Shown here in pieces: positions 33,819-43,035 of a stretch of DNA of 54,752 nt. The first letter of the stretch is position 1. Each line of letters begins with the position of its first letter. Made by a program: the position numbers and the translations under genes. The notes beneath the pieces were generated by a model. The model was given only the letters and a program-made list of their open reading frames with translations. It was not told where the DNA came from and ran no database searches. Origin of the DNA: Verrucomicrobiota bacterium (GTDB lineage: Bacteria > Chlamydiota > Chlamydiia > Chlamydiales > JAEYWL01); contig JAEYWL010000047.1 in the NCBI GenBank assembly GCA_023428915.1, positions 1 through 54,752 of the forward strand. Direction: 5' to 3'.

Positions 33819-35033
33819 TTATTCATGCAGTCCTTTGTTTGTATCAAACTGCATGGAGAAAGGAGCATTGTCTATAATGCCATTTTGCCTCCAATTAATA
33901 AAATGCTCTTTAAATTTGTTTGCCGCTGATAAAAATTCATAAGGGTTCTCTTCGTTATGCAAACCTAATAAAATTTTTGCGAGTGCAATTTTTACATCGC
34001 AGACCATCCTTGCAGCTCCTGTTATTTTACTTAAGTCGATAGTTAAACTTTTTTGATTAAAGAATAGTTGAGCGCCAAAAAAGAGAAGTTTTTTACTTTC
34101 AGTAGAACGATCAAGACTTATAAGTTGTGCACGAGTGACAGCAAACGCTGCATGCATGGCTGGATTTTCTTCTAACAACCTTCGTTCAAATGAATTTAGT
34201 GTCCACCTTACCAGAGAATGACCCTGGCATAATAATTTTAATACCTCCAAATAATACTCAATGCGTATTTGAAGGACATTGAATTCTTTTAGAATTTTTT
34301 CAAATACATCATTGGCTGGGCAAGGTGTTTTCGCAACTTTAGCATGGACTTGCAGGGTGCTGCCCTCAAGAATTCGTTTTTTAATTTTTTTTAAGCATTC
34401 AGGATAATCGTGAGGTCTTTTTTTAGATTGTGTTAAAGTTATTTGTTTAAACAGTGCGGCAAAATCAAGTTCTCTTTCATTAGTAAGATTCATTTGATTT
34501 TTTATATAAGTGCTTTCCTGTACCAACAAAAATGTACCTAAGTTAACAAATTTATGGAGGGGATGGCTCTTTGGTTCTGTAAGCATTTTAATTTTTTCAA
34601 CTACATAGGCCAGACGTTGTTTCGCCTGGCGGTAAACATTAGCATTAGGAGTTGAAGCGAGATATTTACTAGAGCCTCTTTTGAAAAGCAATTTTTCAAT
34701 TAAGGAAGATGCGGTACTTTCAGAACAATTAACGCTAGAATTGATTGGGCAATGCATACTGAGAAACAGCTCGCCTAATACTACCGGCCAATCTGCTAGA
34801 TTTTCTATTTGTCTTCTTTGCCAGCTGGAGGGGATGCAAAAGTTTAGAGGCCCTGCCTGTGAGAGTTGATTAAGCTGGTTAAAGAAATAAATACAGAACT
34901 GCACGCGTTTTTCAAGGGAGTATAATTTTTTAACTAATTTAAAATTAGTTGTATAAGATGAGCTTGAACAGGCAAAAGGTAAGTTTGCAGTGACAGAAAA
35001 ATGCATAATATATCTTGAGTCCAAAAATTCCAT
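33819..35033 (-). CDS. Hypothetical protein (404 aa), unknown
   Basis: I do not recognise this protein. It is mostly helical and basic, with no clear signal peptide or long membrane segment, and carries a cysteine/serine-rich N-terminus (LPFACSSSSYTT). No enzyme motif is visible. No strong ribosome binding site lies at the ATG at 35033 or at the next in-frame ATG at 35006, so the start is uncertain. Palindromic repeat A lies immediately upstream. It could be a lineage-specific protein, perhaps secreted into the host. Confidence 0.7.
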   Translation of the reverse strand: MEFLDSRYIMHFSVTANLPFACSSSSYTTNFKLVKKLYSLEKRVQFCIYFFNQLNQLSQAGPLNFCIPSSWQRRQIENLADWPVVLGELFLSMHCPINSSVNCSESTASSLIEKLLFKRGSSKYLASTPNANVYRQAKQRLAYVVEKIKMLTEPKSHPLHKFVNLGTFLLVQESTYIKNQMNLTNERELDFAALFKQITLTQSKKRPHDYPECLKKIKKRILEGSTLQVHAKVAKTPCPANDVFEKILKEFNVLQIRIEYYLEVLKLLCQGHSLVRWTLNSFERRLLEENPAMHAAFAVTRAQLISLDRSTESKKLLFFGAQLFFNQKSLTIDLSKITGAARMVCDVKIALAKILLGLHNEENPYEFLSAANKFKEHFINWRQNGIIDNAPFSMQFDTNKGLHE

Positions 35034-35050
35034 AGTATCAGAATTAGTAC

Positions 35051-35151
35051 TTTAAACCCGACTTGCTACCTTATAATAAGTCATATTCGAAAGTTTTTTC
35101 CCTCTAAGAGCTCGAATCTGACTCTTAGAAGGTAGCAAGTCGGGTTTTAAA
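35051..35151. repeat. Palindromic repeat A, copy 2
   Basis: A 101-base palindrome with arms AACCCGACTTGCTACCTTAT (35055-35074) and TAGAAGGTAGCAAGTCGGGTT. Read on the other strand it is nearly identical along its length to copy 1 at 10926-11026, including the inner AAGTCATATTCGAAAG and CTAAGAGCTCGAATCTGACT blocks. It lies between two minus-strand genes, 18 bases upstream of one and 9 downstream of the other. Confidence 0.85.
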
Positions 35152-35160
35152 CCCAACAAG

Positions 35161-35538
35161 TTATGCAGCTTTATCGGCATTTAATATGAGATTGGTATAC
35201 AGATTGGATTTCGCGGCTTGAGCAGGGATACCGGTTGTCTGATAAACGATTTGACTTGCTTGCGCCATAAATGAAGTACAAGCTGCTATAAAACTGCTCA
35301 ATGAGGCTGCCGAGTTATGATATTGGGCAGCGTAAATGGGGTAGAGCTGCAGCTGTAAGCTTATTAATTGAGAACGACTGTTTGTTAGGGAAGTTGCATT
35401 TTGCAGCGTTCTGGGAATTTGTTCGACTTGCCTGATCATTTTATTTATATAGGCATAATAATCTAAGTACTGTGAGTATATGGCACTGGCATCTGGACTT
35501 CTATCTGAAGATCGAGCTGAACTAGCAGGAGATGTCAT
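35161..35538 (-). CDS. Hypothetical protein (125 aa), Ser/Ala/Tyr-rich
   Basis: I chose the ATG at 35536-35538, which has GGGGG in front, over an upstream one at 35580. The product begins MTSPASSARSSDRSPDASA, a Ser/Ala/Pro-rich disordered start of the kind seen at type III secretion N-termini, then has tyrosine- and glutamine-rich helices (YSQYLDYYAYINKMIRQ, LQLQLYPIYAAQYH). No family is recognised and there is no hydrophobic signal. A secreted effector or chaperone client is only a suggestion. Confidence 0.6.
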   Translation of the reverse strand: MTSPASSARSSDRSPDASAIYSQYLDYYAYINKMIRQVEQIPRTLQNATSLTNSRSQLISLQLQLYPIYAAQYHNSAASLSSFIAACTSFMAQASQIVYQTTGIPAQAAKSNLYTNLILNADKAA

Positions 35539-35677
35539 AAAATACCCCCACTTTATTTTTATTATAATAATAAAATGCAAAAGAAGGATAGCAAATTGGT
35601 TTCAATTGAGAGATATGATGGCTTTCCTCTCCGATCTGTAGATGCTGTGAAAAATGATGTATTGCCAACGAAATTAG

Positions 35678-35733
35678 ACCAGGCCGTAAGGCCTGGTAAA
35701 AAATGAAAAACGATCAGGCACTTTTTAAGTGCC
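35678..35733 (-). terminator. Tandem hairpins after the SDF symporter
   Basis: Two hairpins lie at the end of the minus-strand symporter gene: GGCACTT/AAGTGCC at 35717-35733, which overlaps the stop and is followed on the minus strand by T-rich DNA, and ACCAGGCC/GGCCTGGT with a GTAA loop at 35678-35697. The first is the likelier intrinsic terminator. Confidence 0.5.
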
Positions 35734-36909
35734 CTCGGTTAAGGCGACTGGCTCGTCACTTTTAGGGACAGCTTTGCGGTCTACAGTTTTTTCGAGCACC
35801 ATAGCGAGAGCGCCGTTTCCTAAGACGTTGGCGCTGGTAATGATGGGGTCAAATAAAATATAGAGAGCTGTAATAAGTGAAAGCATTTCAGGATTAAATC
35901 CAAGAATTCCATCCAGGATAGGAAGCATGACGAGAATGCCGCCGCCGGGAACTGCCGCAACAGAAAATTTCAGGAAGACAAAGTTCAGGGCAAACCACAG
36001 GTAAACAAAGAAAGAGGGTTCTTCAAAACCGAAGTTTTTCATAATGGCAAAGGCAAAGATAGGAATGGAAAAGCAGTCTCCAACAAGGTGCATGTTGGTT
36101 GTAGCGGGGATAATGGACTTGGCGAGGTCGGGATTTTTAGAATTTTTCTCAGCACCTATGATTGCAAGCGGCATTGCAGCTGCGCTGGACATGCTGCCAA
36201 AACCTGCAACAGCTGCAGGAAACATGTTTTTTAAGCTTTGCACAAAAGCTTTATATTGGAAATTGTTTACGCAAAAATATACAAAGAAAATGTAGCTGAA
36301 CACGGCACAGCCTACTAATGAAAAGGCCACAGCATAGTTCTGAATGATGAGCGTCATGACCTGGTCATGATACATTTTTACTGAAAAACCCAAGATAAAG
36401 ACCGGGATAACAGTTAAGAATCCTTTTAAAAAAGTGGTTACAAATGAATCCATCCGCATTGCCAGCTGTTCGGCTAGTACAGGCTTCCAGTTGCCTAGCA
36501 ATAACCCCATGAGCATGCCGGATACCATCGCATACCCGTTATCGATAAGCTTAGGCAAACTAAAATCCCAGGCAGGCAGCAGCGAGTCGGTAGCTGCCGG
36601 AATCACCATTGAAAGATCTAAAACGTAAGTCAACCGCCCTACGCCATAGCTAATCATTGTAGAAGCAAAGTTTGAGAGGGTAACTCCCAAAACAATAAAG
36701 AGAATGAGTTTAGAAGCTTTCTTTGAAAGCATTACCGATGTTTTAAAAAGCAGGCCAAAAATCAGAAACGGCAATACAAATACGATGCCGCTTTTAATCG
36801 TTAAGCTGACAGCGTATAGAAAAGATTTTACAGGCAAGGGCAACCAAGCATTGAGCAAGCCCGCTAAGAGAATAATTCCCAACAAGATAAAGGGCATTTT
36901 TCTAAACAT
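35725..36909 (-). CDS. SDF family dicarboxylate/amino acid:cation symporter
   Basis: The 394-residue inner-membrane protein shows the re-entrant serine loop GSMSSAAAMPLAI, then PATTNMHLVGDCFSIPIFAF, the glycine-rich AVPGGGILVMLPIL hairpin and PIITSANVLGNGALAMVLEK, which match the substrate- and sodium-binding blocks of the GltP/DctA family. It probably imports glutamate, aspartate or a C4-dicarboxylate from the host. AGGAG precedes the ATG. The N-terminal part is shorter than in typical DctA, but all transport motifs are present. Confidence 0.88.
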   Translation of the reverse strand: MFRKMPFILLGIILLAGLLNAWLPLPVKSFLYAVSLTIKSGIVFVLPFLIFGLLFKTSVMLSKKASKLILFIVLGVTLSNFASTMISYGVGRLTYVLDLSMVIPAATDSLLPAWDFSLPKLIDNGYAMVSGMLMGLLLGNWKPVLAEQLAMRMDSFVTTFLKGFLTVIPVFILGFSVKMYHDQVMTLIIQNYAVAFSLVGCAVFSYIFFVYFCVNNFQYKAFVQSLKNMFPAAVAGFGSMSSAAAMPLAIIGAEKNSKNPDLAKSIIPATTNMHLVGDCFSIPIFAFAIMKNFGFEEPSFFVYLWFALNFVFLKFSVAAVPGGGILVMLPILDGILGFNPEMLSLITALYILFDPIITSANVLGNGALAMVLEKTVDRKAVPKSDEPVALTEGT

Positions 36910-37336
36910 TCTTTTACTCCTGGTAAAACTTAAAGGTATCCAATCTAACAGCTTTCAAAAATAAATACAATATTTTATTTTTAGGAACCCAAATTTCTAG
37001 ATAGTTAGTGTTTAATTTTAATGCATTGATTTTGTTTTTATTGTTAGATAATTAGCTGTAGATATAATATTTTATATGATCAGGTTTGTTTTGCTTTTAT
37101 TGCATTTTTTCAGTGAAAAGAGATCGAGAGAAATAGAAAAAGCGAAGATTTTGTAGTGATCAGAGCTTATTAATATTAAAGACAAAAAAACAAATAAATT
37201 GTTAAATTAAAATTATGAATTGTTTGTGTTGTAATCTATCTTTACCAAAATTTTATTAAATCTTAATTTTTTTTGTTCAAGTATAGTTAAAACTTTTTAT
37301 TTAATTGCTTTTATTTAATTTTTGGGGAGAACGCCT
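36910..37336. other. AT-rich gene-free stretch
   Basis: About 430 bases of strongly AT-rich DNA between two divergent genes, with long A/T runs and no open frame of note. It holds the upstream region of both the symporter and the giant protein, with one candidate promoter at 37273-37301. No repeat or RNA was recognised. Confidence 0.6.
37273..37301 (+). promoter_or_regulatory. Candidate promoter of the giant protein gene
   Basis: TTGTTC at 37273-37278 is followed after 17 bases by TTTATT (37296-37301), 35 bases before the start. The -10 match is poor and the DNA is AT-rich, so chance is a real possibility. Confidence 0.22.
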
Positions 37337-40300
37337 ATGATTAATCCCACACAAGCTGAACAGAGGATTTACGAAACTCTCTTCAACGAATCCTTTACCT
37401 TAACCAAAAATATAATTAAGCGGGAAGAAGCACCTGAGCAACTGCCGGATGCTTATAACCATATCAGTAGAGGCGACTTAGATTTTATTGCAGGGAGGTT
37501 TAAGGCTTTGGAAGCCTTAAGCCCTGATTTTATTAAATTACATAAAAAAGAAATAGTTGCCCAGATTCTCCGGGGAATGCTGCAAGCGGCTGTTTGTGTT
37601 GAGGAAGGCAATGAACAAGCCTCCACAATAAGAAAGGCCGATCATTTATTTACGAGTGCTCAAAGCAGCGGGCAGTTAGACGTTATTTTTAGTCATCACT
37701 TTCAAGCTGCTATTGATAAAGGTGGGTTTGTCCATAGAAATCCGCAGCCTCTGCTCGAGACGTTGCTCAAGGATTCATTTAGAAGATATAAATTAATAAT
37801 TCAAGGCAAGGATGCGCCTGAGCAACTGCATGCAGATTATACTTCATTAGTGAATAAAGATTTTTCCTTTATCGTGAAAAATTTTGCTGCAGCTGTCCAA
37901 TCATATTCATACCCGTACTTAGAAAAACATCAAGATGAAGTGATTTTATCTATCGCCAAGGGAATGTTGCGGGCGGCAGTATGTTTAGAAGAGGGAAACG
38001 AATTTGCCGAAACCATTAAAAAAGCTGATGATATCTTTGAAGAAGCGATCAATAGTGAGGATTGCAGCGCAATTTTCATCCGGCATTTTCAGGCAGCCAT
38101 TGAAAAAAGCGGCTACATGCCTGAACCAGAGGAGTTTGATCCGAATGCTGCATTTGCAAAGGAGCACAGTGCGCCATTGGCCGCGCACATACAGCAGTTT
38201 GTAGCAGATAAGCTTACGGATCTCGGAATAGATGATGAAGTTAAAGCCGGCCTTGTAGAGCAGATTACCTTAGCCGTGCCTGAAGTGGCTGCCAATAGAA
38301 TTGCTGAGGGGTTTTTTAGAGCAGGCGATGGAATATTTATTCTCAATGCAAAAACATGTGAGAATACAGCTGAGGGGTTGATCAAAAGTTTAATGGACTT
38401 TGCACCCAATCCAGACGACTTAAAATACATACTTGAGCTGCTAAGGAATGTCAATCAGACAATTGATCAGCTATCCTTTACTCAGTACGGGGCCATGCCG
38501 CCAAAAAATGAAATACGGGGCGCTCTACTTGCAGAAATATTTTGGATGCCTCTTACTTTGAATAGCCTCGAACGGGCAGGAGAGAATGTCCAGCTATTTC
38601 AACACCAAAGCGAAGAATTGCGTGCAAGGCAAAGAGCTTTAATTGAAGATGCTTTGGGGGAATATACTCTTAAATATATTGCGCTCTCCCTTATACATGA
38701 TGAAGAAGTTTTAAATTTAGACTTAAATGCTGATTTAGCATCTTGCCTGCGCCATCTAATCGGGGAGCAGTCTTCACATGGCTATAACAAAACGCTTAGG
38801 GAGCTGATTGCTCAACAGCATATGCTTCATGAGAATAGGGCGCTATTTCACGAAGAAATTGAAAATTTTTGCCAGCAATTTAGCGCAAAATTTAAGCAGG
38901 ATTTACTCGCAGTGCAATATGAAAATCGGGTTGTGCCTTGTCGTATAAAAGCCACGCCACATGGTAAAGACGCCATGGATGTGCTTCTGTCCATTTCTGA
39001 TCGCACTACACCAGAAGAACTTGAATTTATCCTCGATAAGCGGCCAGAGTTTAAATGGAACTCGGGTGCTAAAGCCGAAGGCAAGCATGTACTTTTAGCG
39101 GCAGTAGAGCGAGATAACAAGCTTTTGGTCAACTATATACTGGCTCAACACCCTACCTTAGCTTCCCTAGGCGATCAAAGAGGGTATACAGCCTTGCATG
39201 CAGCTTGCCAAGCAGGTAATAGCGAGATGGTATTGCTCCTGTTAGCAAACGAAGCTAATCCCAATATTATGACCACTGAAGCATTTAATGCTGAAACAGG
39301 AGCCTGTCCCAAAGGGGCAACACCCCTTTGGCTGGCTGCTGAAAATGGCGATATTCAGCTAGTGCAGATGCTTTTGCTATACGGTGGGGAAGTAAAACCG
39401 GAACTCAGCATAAATGGCAAAGAGACAGTTGAAGAAGCTAAAAAAAAATTATGCCATAAATTGGTAGAACAGCTTGTCGAAGGACAAAAAACTCTCTCTC
39501 TAAAACCTCATCTAGTTTATGAAGCAGCAGCCTCTGTGCTTAAAGAGGCCATTTCAGCTAAGGCTATTGCAGACCAACTGAATTTTGAATTGGGCATTGC
39601 TTTACCGCCCCTGGAAATTCCTCCTGCGAACCCTGTTACTATTGGCGGTGTGATAAATTTACTTTCTGAAAACCTGTATGCTTATCAGGAGAGTTTAGGG
39701 AAACTTTTACAGACTACCCTCTATCCGCACATTTTTCAGACCCAAGGACTAGATCAACGCTTGTTTATTAAGGCCTTGGGACTTATTAAGCCTGCTGAAC
39801 TAAAAAAGCAAATTGCTCAAGAGATTGCTCAACAGCAGCAAGCCCAAGAAATTCCCCTTAGGGAAGATCCGCAAATTCAAGAGATTTTACAGGTGAACTT
39901 AGAGCCGGCCTTACTTAAACAGGCAGCGGACATCGATTTTACGTTGGGTGTGGAGGTCAAAGAGGAAGAGGATAAGCCGCTTGCCGCGCAAGTGCCATTA
40001 ATAACACCTCGAACCATAGAAAAAGTGGAAGAGGTTGTCGATAATATTGTAGAACAAACAAATATTGCCATGCTTGAAAATCTCTTTAAGCAAATGAAGC
40101 AAGATAAAAACATAAAATTAAAAGTGGTAGAGGCCTATGAAAAAAATTGGAATGAGGGTGATGGGGCCTTAATTGGCGAAGATATCAAGAAACACGAAAA
40201 AGTTCTCACTGCAGAGCGCTGTAAACTTATTTTAGATCAAGCCAGAACATTATCTAAAGTGAAAGACCTCGATATTGGCGTTAAGAACACTGTAGAGAGA

Positions 40301-41770
40301 ATGAAGAAAGAGGTGTCTCAGGGAAAAAAAACGAAAACCATGATCCAAAGAGTATTTTCTGACTTTATCGGCCGGGCAAAGCAGAAATTGAACAGCTTGA
40401 TTGATGAAAAAGCTAAAAAGGAAAAGATTGACGGCTATACCCGCCTTGCTTGCCATACCATTTTGCAAATGGAACTAGAAGACCTGATGAAAGGACCGCA
40501 AACTACCCTAGGCAGCCAGGTAGAAAACACCTTGTTGGAAAAACTAGGCAAAGGGAAGCCTGACGACCTTGCCCTGCGCTCTAAAAAACATGAGCAATCA
40601 CAAAAAGTACTAAAGAATATGTTGGATGCAAAGGGGATGGATGGCTTCACACTTGAAAATGTTGCCGATAAAATAGCCGATGCTAAACTACAAGCTCGTT
40701 TGGAAGCTTCCGGCTTAACTTCCCAAGAAATTCCAGGAGCAATGGCTTTAATAAAAGCAGTGGAGAATAGCATTGAGCGATATCGTGCAGAACTAAATAA
40801 ACACAAAAATGACTTTAGCGGCTTAGATCCCTCTTATCCAGAAAAACACAAACTGCAATTAATGATGCAAAAAGGGGCAATGTTAGATCGGCAAGCTGAA
40901 AATATGATCGGCCTATTTTTTAATTTTGCCCTTGGACCCTTAAATGAGGGCAAACGCAGCAGCGTTTTTCTTTTGAAGCCGGAAAATGAAATCACAGAAT
41001 TTGTAAAGGTCGAGTTTGATAAAAAAATTGCTGGCATCCCTAAGATGGTGATGGAAAAAGAAAATCAAATAAGACCCTCTGATACAGAATTTGCAAGAAA
41101 ATGGAAAAGTTACTTAAAGGCCGAAATAATTCAAGGGCTTGAAGACCAGCAAGAATGCTTAATTGATGGAGTCTGCGCAGGTGCAACTACCCGCACTGCT
41201 GTCAAAGAGCAGCGCAATCCTGATATGTCTTGCGAGGATATTGCCAAGCAGGATGTGATTAAAATTGGAGCAATCGACCGCTATACCCAAGCTGCGCACT
41301 TAATGGCTGTAAAAGTTAAAGGCTGGGTAGTGGGGCAGCCCACAGGTATTAAGGCTTACTTGCAAAAGTCTTATCCAAAAGCAATGTGCATGGCAAACGG
41401 TATAAAAGAGGCAAGATATATTGACCAGGTGATCGGGCCTACAGTAGCTGGGAAAATCGGTGCCCTTACTGAGGCTCAAATCACAGCTCTAGTGGACGCT
41501 TTAAGCAGAAAAGATAATGTATTAAAACAGAGCAACGGAGTCTTAGTGCTTAGTTTAGCCATGGATGAGGGAGGGCACAGAATGTATTTACGCTACGATA
41601 AAGAGCGAAATACTTATCATGTTTTTGACATCAATCATGGTTTATTTGAATTGCCAACCAAAGAAAGGTTTACGGAGTGCTTTGTAGATTTGTTAAATGA
41701 CTATAAAGATAGCCGGATGCCAGTTTTAATGGTCAGGGCGGTTCAACTAATACTAAAGACAAAAAAATAA
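37337..41770 (+). CDS. Giant ankyrin protein with C58-like cysteine-protease-type domain, putative effector
   Basis: The 1477-residue protein starts at the ATG at 37337 behind GGGGAG. Residues about 10-130 and 150-265 are a tandem pair of related domains (each with APEQL, GML(Q/R)AAVC(V/L)EEGNE, KAD and HFQAAI). Two or three ankyrin repeats follow around 590-700 (GYTALHAACQAGNSEMVLLL, GATPLWLAAENGDIQLVQML), then a long charged helical region. The C-terminal 200 residues have DGVCAGAT with C1280, EGGHRMYLRY with H1414 and YHVFDINHG with D1431, the spacing of a papain-like Cys-His-Asp triad as in YopT-type (C58) effectors. No signal peptide. I infer a secreted host-directed protein; protease activity is not shown. 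Confidence 0.65.
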   Translation: MINPTQAEQRIYETLFNESFTLTKNIIKREEAPEQLPDAYNHISRGDLDFIAGRFKALEALSPDFIKLHKKEIVAQILRGMLQAAVCVEEGNEQASTIRKADHLFTSAQSSGQLDVIFSHHFQAAIDKGGFVHRNPQPLLETLLKDSFRRYKLIIQGKDAPEQLHADYTSLVNKDFSFIVKNFAAAVQSYSYPYLEKHQDEVILSIAKGMLRAAVCLEEGNEFAETIKKADDIFEEAINSEDCSAIFIRHFQAAIEKSGYMPEPEEFDPNAAFAKEHSAPLAAHIQQFVADKLTDLGIDDEVKAGLVEQITLAVPEVAANRIAEGFFRAGDGIFILNAKTCENTAEGLIKSLMDFAPNPDDLKYILELLRNVNQTIDQLSFTQYGAMPPKNEIRGALLAEIFWMPLTLNSLERAGENVQLFQHQSEELRARQRALIEDALGEYTLKYIALSLIHDEEVLNLDLNADLASCLRHLIGEQSSHGYNKTLRELIAQQHMLHENRALFHEEIENFCQQFSAKFKQDLLAVQYENRVVPCRIKATPHGKDAMDVLLSISDRTTPEELEFILDKRPEFKWNSGAKAEGKHVLLAAVERDNKLLVNYILAQHPTLASLGDQRGYTALHAACQAGNSEMVLLLLANEANPNIMTTEAFNAETGACPKGATPLWLAAENGDIQLVQMLLLYGGEVKPELSINGKETVEEAKKKLCHKLVEQLVEGQKTLSLKPHLVYEAAASVLKEAISAKAIADQLNFELGIALPPLEIPPANPVTIGGVINLLSENLYAYQESLGKLLQTTLYPHIFQTQGLDQRLFIKALGLIKPAELKKQIAQEIAQQQQAQEIPLREDPQIQEILQVNLEPALLKQAADIDFTLGVEVKEEEDKPLAAQVPLITPRTIEKVEEVVDNIVEQTNIAMLENLFKQMKQDKNIKLKVVEAYEKNWNEGDGALIGEDIKKHEKVLTAERCKLILDQARTLSKVKDLDIGVKNTVERMKKEVSQGKKTKTMIQRVFSDFIGRAKQKLNSLIDEKAKKEKIDGYTRLACHTILQMELEDLMKGPQTTLGSQVENTLLEKLGKGKPDDLALRSKKHEQSQKVLKNMLDAKGMDGFTLENVADKIADAKLQARLEASGLTSQEIPGAMALIKAVENSIERYRAELNKHKNDFSGLDPSYPEKHKLQLMMQKGAMLDRQAENMIGLFFNFALGPLNEGKRSSVFLLKPENEITEFVKVEFDKKIAGIPKMVMEKENQIRPSDTEFARKWKSYLKAEIIQGLEDQQECLIDGVCAGATTRTAVKEQRNPDMSCEDIAKQDVIKIGAIDRYTQAAHLMAVKVKGWVVGQPTGIKAYLQKSYPKAMCMANGIKEARYIDQVIGPTVAGKIGALTEAQITALVDALSRKDNVLKQSNGVLVLSLAMDEGGHRMYLRYDKERNTYHVFDINHGLFELPTKERFTECFVDLLNDYKDSRMPVLMVRAVQLILKTKK

Positions 41771-41776
41771 AATTAC

Positions 41777-41815
41777 ACATGGAAGGGCAAAATCGAAAAA
41801 TTTTGCCCTTCATGT
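41777..41815. terminator. Bidirectional terminator hairpin
   Basis: ACATGGAAGGGCAAAAT (41777-41793) pairs with ATTTTGCCCTTCATGT (41800-41815) around a six-base loop, with one bulged G. It sits between the convergent giant gene and cyoE, with A/T-rich flanks, and could stop transcription from both sides. Confidence 0.75.
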
Positions 41816-41816
41816 C

Positions 41817-42665
41817 TTATGGCAGAGTGTCCATAGAAATACCAAAAGAAAGCAATGTGATCACAACTAGCGAGTAATAGAACATTTTGCGCGCCCAGGC
41901 AATTTCATTGCTTATGCGAAAACCTTCGCAGCATAATGCCAGCCAACTTAAGCCAAGCAGTACGGCAATCCAAAGATAGATATCTCCTGCATAGCCTGTA
42001 AAATATAGTAAAGCCGAAGCGGCAGTGAAGGCTATGATGTAGAATATCATGTGGATTTTTGTAACATAGAAGCCCCGTGTTACAGGCAGCACAGGGATAG
42101 AGGCTGCTGAATAGTCTTTAAAGTAGTAGATCGCGATCGCAAAAAAATGGGGCATTTGCCACAGTACAAGAATAGCAAATAGCAGCCAGGCTCCCATGTC
42201 GAGTTGATTGCTGACAGCGCAATAACCTACAACAGGAGGCACTGCACCCGCTAAGCTGCCTATGAGCGTGCCGTAAAAAGTGCGGTATTTGAAAAAAGCA
42301 TAAAGCACAAGATAGATAAAAAAGCCTGAAAAGGCCACGGCAGCAGTAAGCGGATTGGCATAAGCCGCGAGCAGGCCCAATCCAAGCAAGCCTAGCAATG
42401 CACCTAATCCTAATGCAGCAGGGGTGTTGATTAAGCCTTGTGCAAAGGGCCGTTTTTTAGTGCGTTCCATTTTTGCATCTGCATTGCGGTCCAGGTAATT
42501 GTTAAATATTCCTGCAGAGGCGATTACAAGAGACAACCCCAATAAAGTAATCAAAAATAAAGGGACATTAAAATGACCCTTAGAGGCCAATGCAAAACCG
42601 GCCGCGGTGGTAATAACATTTCCAAGAATAATTCCAGGTTTTGTAAGCATCATGTAAGTTTTCAC
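41817..42665 (-). CDS. cyoE: Protoheme IX farnesyltransferase (heme O synthase)
   Basis: This UbiA-type membrane enzyme adds a farnesyl group to heme B to make heme O for the bo3 oxidase. It shows LTKPGIILGNVITTAAGF, the prenyl-binding FNNYLDRNADAKMERTKKRP and a second acidic loop YFKDYSAASIPVLPVTRG, with about nine membrane segments. I chose the GTG at 42665 (TAGGA just upstream; product starts VKTYMMLTKPG, 282 residues) over a TTG at 42692. It is the last gene of cyoABCDE. Confidence 0.9.
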   Translation of the reverse strand: MKTYMMLTKPGIILGNVITTAAGFALASKGHFNVPLFLITLLGLSLVIASAGIFNNYLDRNADAKMERTKKRPFAQGLINTPAALGLGALLGLLGLGLLAAYANPLTAAVAFSGFFIYLVLYAFFKYRTFYGTLIGSLAGAVPPVVGYCAVSNQLDMGAWLLFAILVLWQMPHFFAIAIYYFKDYSAASIPVLPVTRGFYVTKIHMIFYIIAFTAASALLYFTGYAGDIYLWIAVLLGLSWLALCCEGFRISNEIAWARKMFYYSLVVITLLSFGISMDTLP

Positions 42666-42672
42666 AGATATC

Positions 42673-43035
42673 CTAGGGCTGCATACGTTCAAGTTGTTCC
42701 ATGCTGGGCATTCCCCGCATAGTTCTATAGTCTAAGTTGTACATAATCCACAGTGTGCCGATTACAAGAATAAAGATCACAAGCAGCATAAAGATAAACG
42801 ACAGCACATTCCACTGGGGTTTAGGCTCTTCGCCTAAATGCAGGAAAAACCGCATTTGCACGCCTACCTGAATAATCCCAAGCAAAACTATCATGCCGTA
42901 CAGCAAGTAGCCCTCTGCAACTTTCTCCTTCACCAAGAGGTAAGCAGCCAGTGTCAAGGCTACTGACAATGCAAATCCAATAGTATAAGAAGTGTAGCTT
43001 CCTTGCGTCATGCCGTGTGAGGATGTTTGATTCAC
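42673..43035 (-). CDS. cyoD: Cytochrome bo3 quinol oxidase subunit IV
   Basis: The 120-residue subunit has three membrane segments (YTIGFALSVALTLAAYLLV, YGMIVLLGIIQVGVQMRFF, VLSFIFMLLVIFILVIGTLW) and the HLGEEPKPQWN loop of CyoD. It probably starts at the GTG at 43035, whose GTGA overlaps the cyoC stop; an ATG lies eight codons further in. Confidence 0.88.
   Translation of the reverse strand: MNQTSSHGMTQGSYTSYTIGFALSVALTLAAYLLVKEKVAEGYLLYGMIVLLGIIQVGVQMRFFLHLGEEPKPQWNVLSFIFMLLVIFILVIGTLWIMYNLDYRTMRGMPSMEQLERMQP

Noticed and set aside
37322..37336. TTG start five codons before the giant protein ATG
   Set aside because: The TTG sits within the GGGGAG ribosome binding site region that serves the ATG at 37337.
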